From contig NMRB01000503.1 in the NCBI GenBank assembly GCA_002633025.1, positions 223,524-287,523 of the forward strand: 64,000 nucleotides of DNA, given 5' to 3'. This DNA is from Notospermus geniculatus (Eukaryota; Nemertea; Pilidiophora; Heteronemertea; Lineidae). Of the stretch, positions 62,101 through 64,000 are shown piece by piece. The notes below the pieces were generated by a model. It did not search any database and was not told the origin of the DNA. It saw nothing but the letters and a program-made list of their open reading frames with translations. The first letter of the stretch is position 1; each line of letters opens with the position of its first letter. The position numbers were made by a program, and so were the translations under genes.

Positions 62101-64000
62101 AAATTTGAAGAAATCTGCAAGTTGCGAAGATGAAAAGTCAGCATTTTGCAGCCCTTCAATGTCATACTGCAACTCACCAGTAGTACTCGCAGCAGTCATA
62201 AGACCTTTTTTGAATGTAGCCAGCAATCTCTGTTTGATGTTGAAGTTCTTGTTGCCCCCAGTTACAGAGATAAGCAGGCGAGGTGGTGGTAGATTCCAGG
62301 CATTTGTCAGCAGTTCCCAAAGAGATTCAAAGTCGACTTGATAGTCAGCACGAATATACTGAAAAGTATTAAATGTATTACTGTAAACCCTGGCTTTAGA
62401 GACTGAATTTCAATCATCTTTTTTATGAAAGAGATCAGTGCACTTTTTTGTTCTCTTCCTACATGTCCTGCTAGTCCGATCGATGTGACACCAAATAGTG
62501 CTCATACAGCGCTTTCGAATGAATTTCTGTGTCAGCACATTCAGACTACATGTAGCAATCTTTTGAGTGGCTTCTTCTTGTTTAACCCTCTCTCTGCCAG
62601 AGGTAATGTCATTACAACAATTGAATTTGTAGAAATATGGAGACATCATTGAACACAAATTACTTACTGGTACAGTGACATCTACTTCACGGCCGAAACC
62701 ACAAAATTCAATTTCACCAAATGAATCAGGTGGCACCTCCACAGTGTGAGTGTCAGGATGCCATGTCTCCTGTGCTCGGAATTGATCGTTTTCAAATATG
62801 GCTACATCTTCGTCTCTATGCCACACTTTATCGCGACCGCAAGCACAGTGTTTACTGAAATGGATAATTTTGGCATATGGCTAACATGCTAACATGGAAA
62901 TGAATTACAGTTCCGTTGATCATAAGAGATACCACGGCGGATCGAGGGTTTGGATTAGAGGGGGATGCAACTACCACTATGCATCGCTCGCTTATCTATT
63001 TTTTATTATAATAAGAAGCCGTGGCCACTGAAATCAAGGGGCTTGCACATTTCCATTTTACATGTACTACACAGCACCCTATTAAGAGTTTAGCTGCACG
63101 CAACATAAAACCAACCTCAATACTTACGCGTTCTTTGGGTCACAGACATATCTGCCGCACAGACGGTGGGTTAAGTTTTTTGTCACAAACTGCTTGAAGT
63201 ATTCCTAAATGAAATACATGTAAGAAACAAAATGAATAGCCTAGGATAATAGGAGTAAATTACCGGTACTTGAAAATATCAGGATATCAAACCAGGAAGT
63301 ACAATTACCGGTTGACATGGTAATCCAAATTCATGACACCTGCACTTGATTTGTAATTGTAAAACATGACTACAAGTACATGCTGAATTTGACAATGCAC
63401 CATTAGACTGGCAATTCCAAAGCACAAAGCGTATTTGGGCCATTTCCAAAGCATTTGTCAAGGAGCAATCATGCCAACAGCCAGGAGTTCTGTTCTTCTT
63501 TACAATGTCAACAAGGTCATGTGTGAACACTCATACAATATCTCCTTAGGCCTACTTAAACTACGTTTATGCAGTAGTATTTGAATTTGACACGTTTTTG
63601 ATGCAAAATGTCACTCGATTGAAACATGTCAGCCCTATAATGTAAGTTCTCCAAATTCAACTGCTACCAAAAATACGGTAGATAAGAGAGGCTCTCTTTA
63701 TCTATTTTTGCTGCTACAAAGCTCACCTTATTGACATCGAGACTCTTTTGGTTCTTCAACAGTGATTCACGCGAGTCAATCTTGTGCTTTGGCAAATTTG
63801 AGAAACTGCCCCTCTTTGATGGTCTTGAGCCTTGCAGAGTTGGCCGTTTTGGAAGCAGTCCTGCATCAACTTGCTTATTCTGGGCATTTTCCAATGGATC
63901 CGTGTTCAGAATTTTTGAAGAGGAAGAGCCTTTCTCCATACTTGATCCTGAAGATTTTGATGGGGGACTGACTACAACACCCGGTACCAACCCATCCCCA
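53189..64000 (-). CDS. TRPM-family cation channel, 25 exons, 5' end beyond window
   Basis: Exons in gene order: 63727-64000 (partial), 63128-63204, 62668-62854, 62178-62358, 61864-62030, 61335-61536, 60950-61115, 60148-60307, 59740-59922, 59425-59565, 59212-59277, 58944-59031, 58340-58498, 58067-58219, 57816-57915, 57202-57427, 56558-56824, 56057-56200, 55682-55936, 55405-55579, 55116-55287, 54593-54780, 54152-54284, 53830-54000, 53189-53450. All joins keep phase (about 1431 visible residues). Hallmarks of the TRPM homology region: HCACG, LLISVTGGNKNF, WIITGGMSAGVMK, HTHFILVDNGTERKYGVE, VLEGGMSS, FEGSGRAADY. Six membrane helices follow, from S1 near residue 844 to S6 (NILLLNLLIAMF). The pore reads PYFQMYGELF, and then come the TRP domain (VQENSELVWRFHR, EYFDRPALAAPLI) and a C-terminal coiled coil. 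The protein ends after a basic/acidic tail, with neither alpha-kinase nor NUDT9-type domain. YGE in the filter resembles TRPM1/3/6/7 and invertebrate TRPM; exact subtype unsure. Confidence 0.95.
53455..53712. repeat. Minisatellite in last TRPM intron
   Basis: Units of 28, 28 and 22 bases (cores atgacactaaaacttcagga and acactaaaacttcgggacg) alternate in a higher-order block of about 78 bases repeated roughly three times. The array nearly fills the intron 53451-53829, starting within five bases of the last exon's acceptor. Confidence 0.9.
54404..54552. repeat. Inverted repeat, ~33-bp arms, in TRPM intron
   Basis: cacatgggaagaataaggtc at 54404 pairs with its complement ending at 54552. The interior of about 80 bases is unpaired. 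Confidence 0.85.
54879..55098. repeat. Inverted-repeat element, ~50-bp arms, in TRPM intron
   Basis: Termini atcactccaaaagagcgcag and ctcttttggagtgat pair, then cagcaccttacgtgg and atgacgtcccgc pair with their complements. It fills most of the intron 54781-55115 and ends 18 bases before the next exon. Confidence 0.85.
57511..57773. repeat. Inverted-repeat element, ~29-bp ends, in TRPM intron
   Basis: Ends gtaagggacacactccacgt and gcggagtgtgtcccttatg pair. The interior contains ccatacctccggcaaa, shared with 14727-14770, and a small hairpin of gtccgcagt and actgcggac. Confidence 0.8.
58750..58905 (+). pseudogene. RecQ-like DNA helicase fragment with Walker A, antisense in TRPM intron
   Basis: A 52-codon frame ends at a donor-like CAG|GTTAGT and reads LTSTQKEAAKAIFDGDYLL followed by FCCRTGSGKSIMYQQ. 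This is the motif 0/motif I arrangement of RecQ-like helicases (a Gln of the Q-type motif, then P-loop TGSGKS at 58873-58890). No ATG opens this frame. The well-placed ATG at 58754 (with a CCAAT-type box about 40 bases earlier) is in another frame, so an intact first exon is broken by a frame difference. No further helicase motif follows before the N at 58931. It is embedded in the TRPM intron 58499-58943 on the opposite strand. Most likely a relic of a dispersed helicase family; an active antisense first exon is the alternative. Confidence 0.5.
60422..60782. repeat. 361-bp inverted-repeat element, ~57-bp arms, in TRPM intron
   Basis: Left arm agagtatgcgataagcgaat to ttagta at 60478; right arm 60724-60782 is the complement with scattered changes. 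The interior of about 245 bases is unpaired and lacks coding sequence. Confidence 0.85.
61137..61200. repeat. Dispersed repeat fragment, inverted relative to 24080-24150
   Basis: aagtcgtctccgaatttcgc and ctcaggcactttctagtaga match the complement of the 24.1-kb copy, with an internal deletion. It lies in the TRPM intron 61116-61334. Confidence 0.6.

Noticed and set aside
1-64000. tRNA, rRNA or CRISPR features
   Set aside because: No convincing tRNA cloverleaf, rRNA segment or spacer-type array was seen; all arrays here are contiguous tandem repeats without unique spacers.

Overview
The window is eukaryotic and most likely from a marine invertebrate, probably a deuterostome such as an echinoderm, hemichordate or cephalochordate. 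The signs are multi-exon genes with GT-AG introns, long AT-rich intergenic stretches, many short foldback (MITE-like) elements and heavy use of the palindromic words TACATGTA, AGGCCT and ACCGGT. The species cannot be fixed from sequence alone. It is a draft scaffold, with two long N gaps (3810-4738 and 31936-32013) and seven isolated N bases that mostly sit where a repeat or duplicated block begins.

Layout from left to right. 1-7.1 kb: foldback elements, a gap-flanked Ser/Arg-rich coding end, and two + strand exons encoding a spectrin repeat that looks spectraplakin-like (dystonin/MACF1). 7.1-28.4 kb: no gene I can support, only palindromes, foldbacks, a duplicated block and dispersed repeats. 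28.7-33.1 kb (+): the last three exons of a class A neuropeptide-type GPCR (TM6, TM7, C-tail), with TM1-TM5 not found. 34.1-35.8 kb: a tandem cluster of foldback elements and a larger inverted repeat. 36.2-38.3 kb (+): a complete five-exon P-loop sulfotransferase of 273 aa. 38.7-43.6 kb (-): a complete ten-exon sodium/proton antiporter of the NHA/SLC9B type (577 aa), convergent with the sulfotransferase. 43.7-47.7 kb: a large satellite-like array (16 near-identical 187-bp copies, then units of opposite orientation) that begins about 130 bp upstream of the antiporter start codon. 50.2-51.3 kb (-): an intronless class A orphan GPCR. 53.2-64.0 kb (-): 25 phase-consistent exons of a TRPM-family cation channel, open at its 5' end at the window edge, with no C-terminal enzyme domain.

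The genes do not form an operon or evident pathway; they are independent membrane, signalling and conjugation genes. The most unusual material is non-coding. It includes the higher-order 187-bp array beside the antiporter, a family of hairpin elements sharing the terminus TAGGGAG, a tandem-duplicated splice acceptor in front of a GPCR exon, a perfect spacer-free 74-bp palindrome, and a RecQ-like helicase fragment inside a TRPM intron. Some of these may be assembly effects, and this is stated where it applies.
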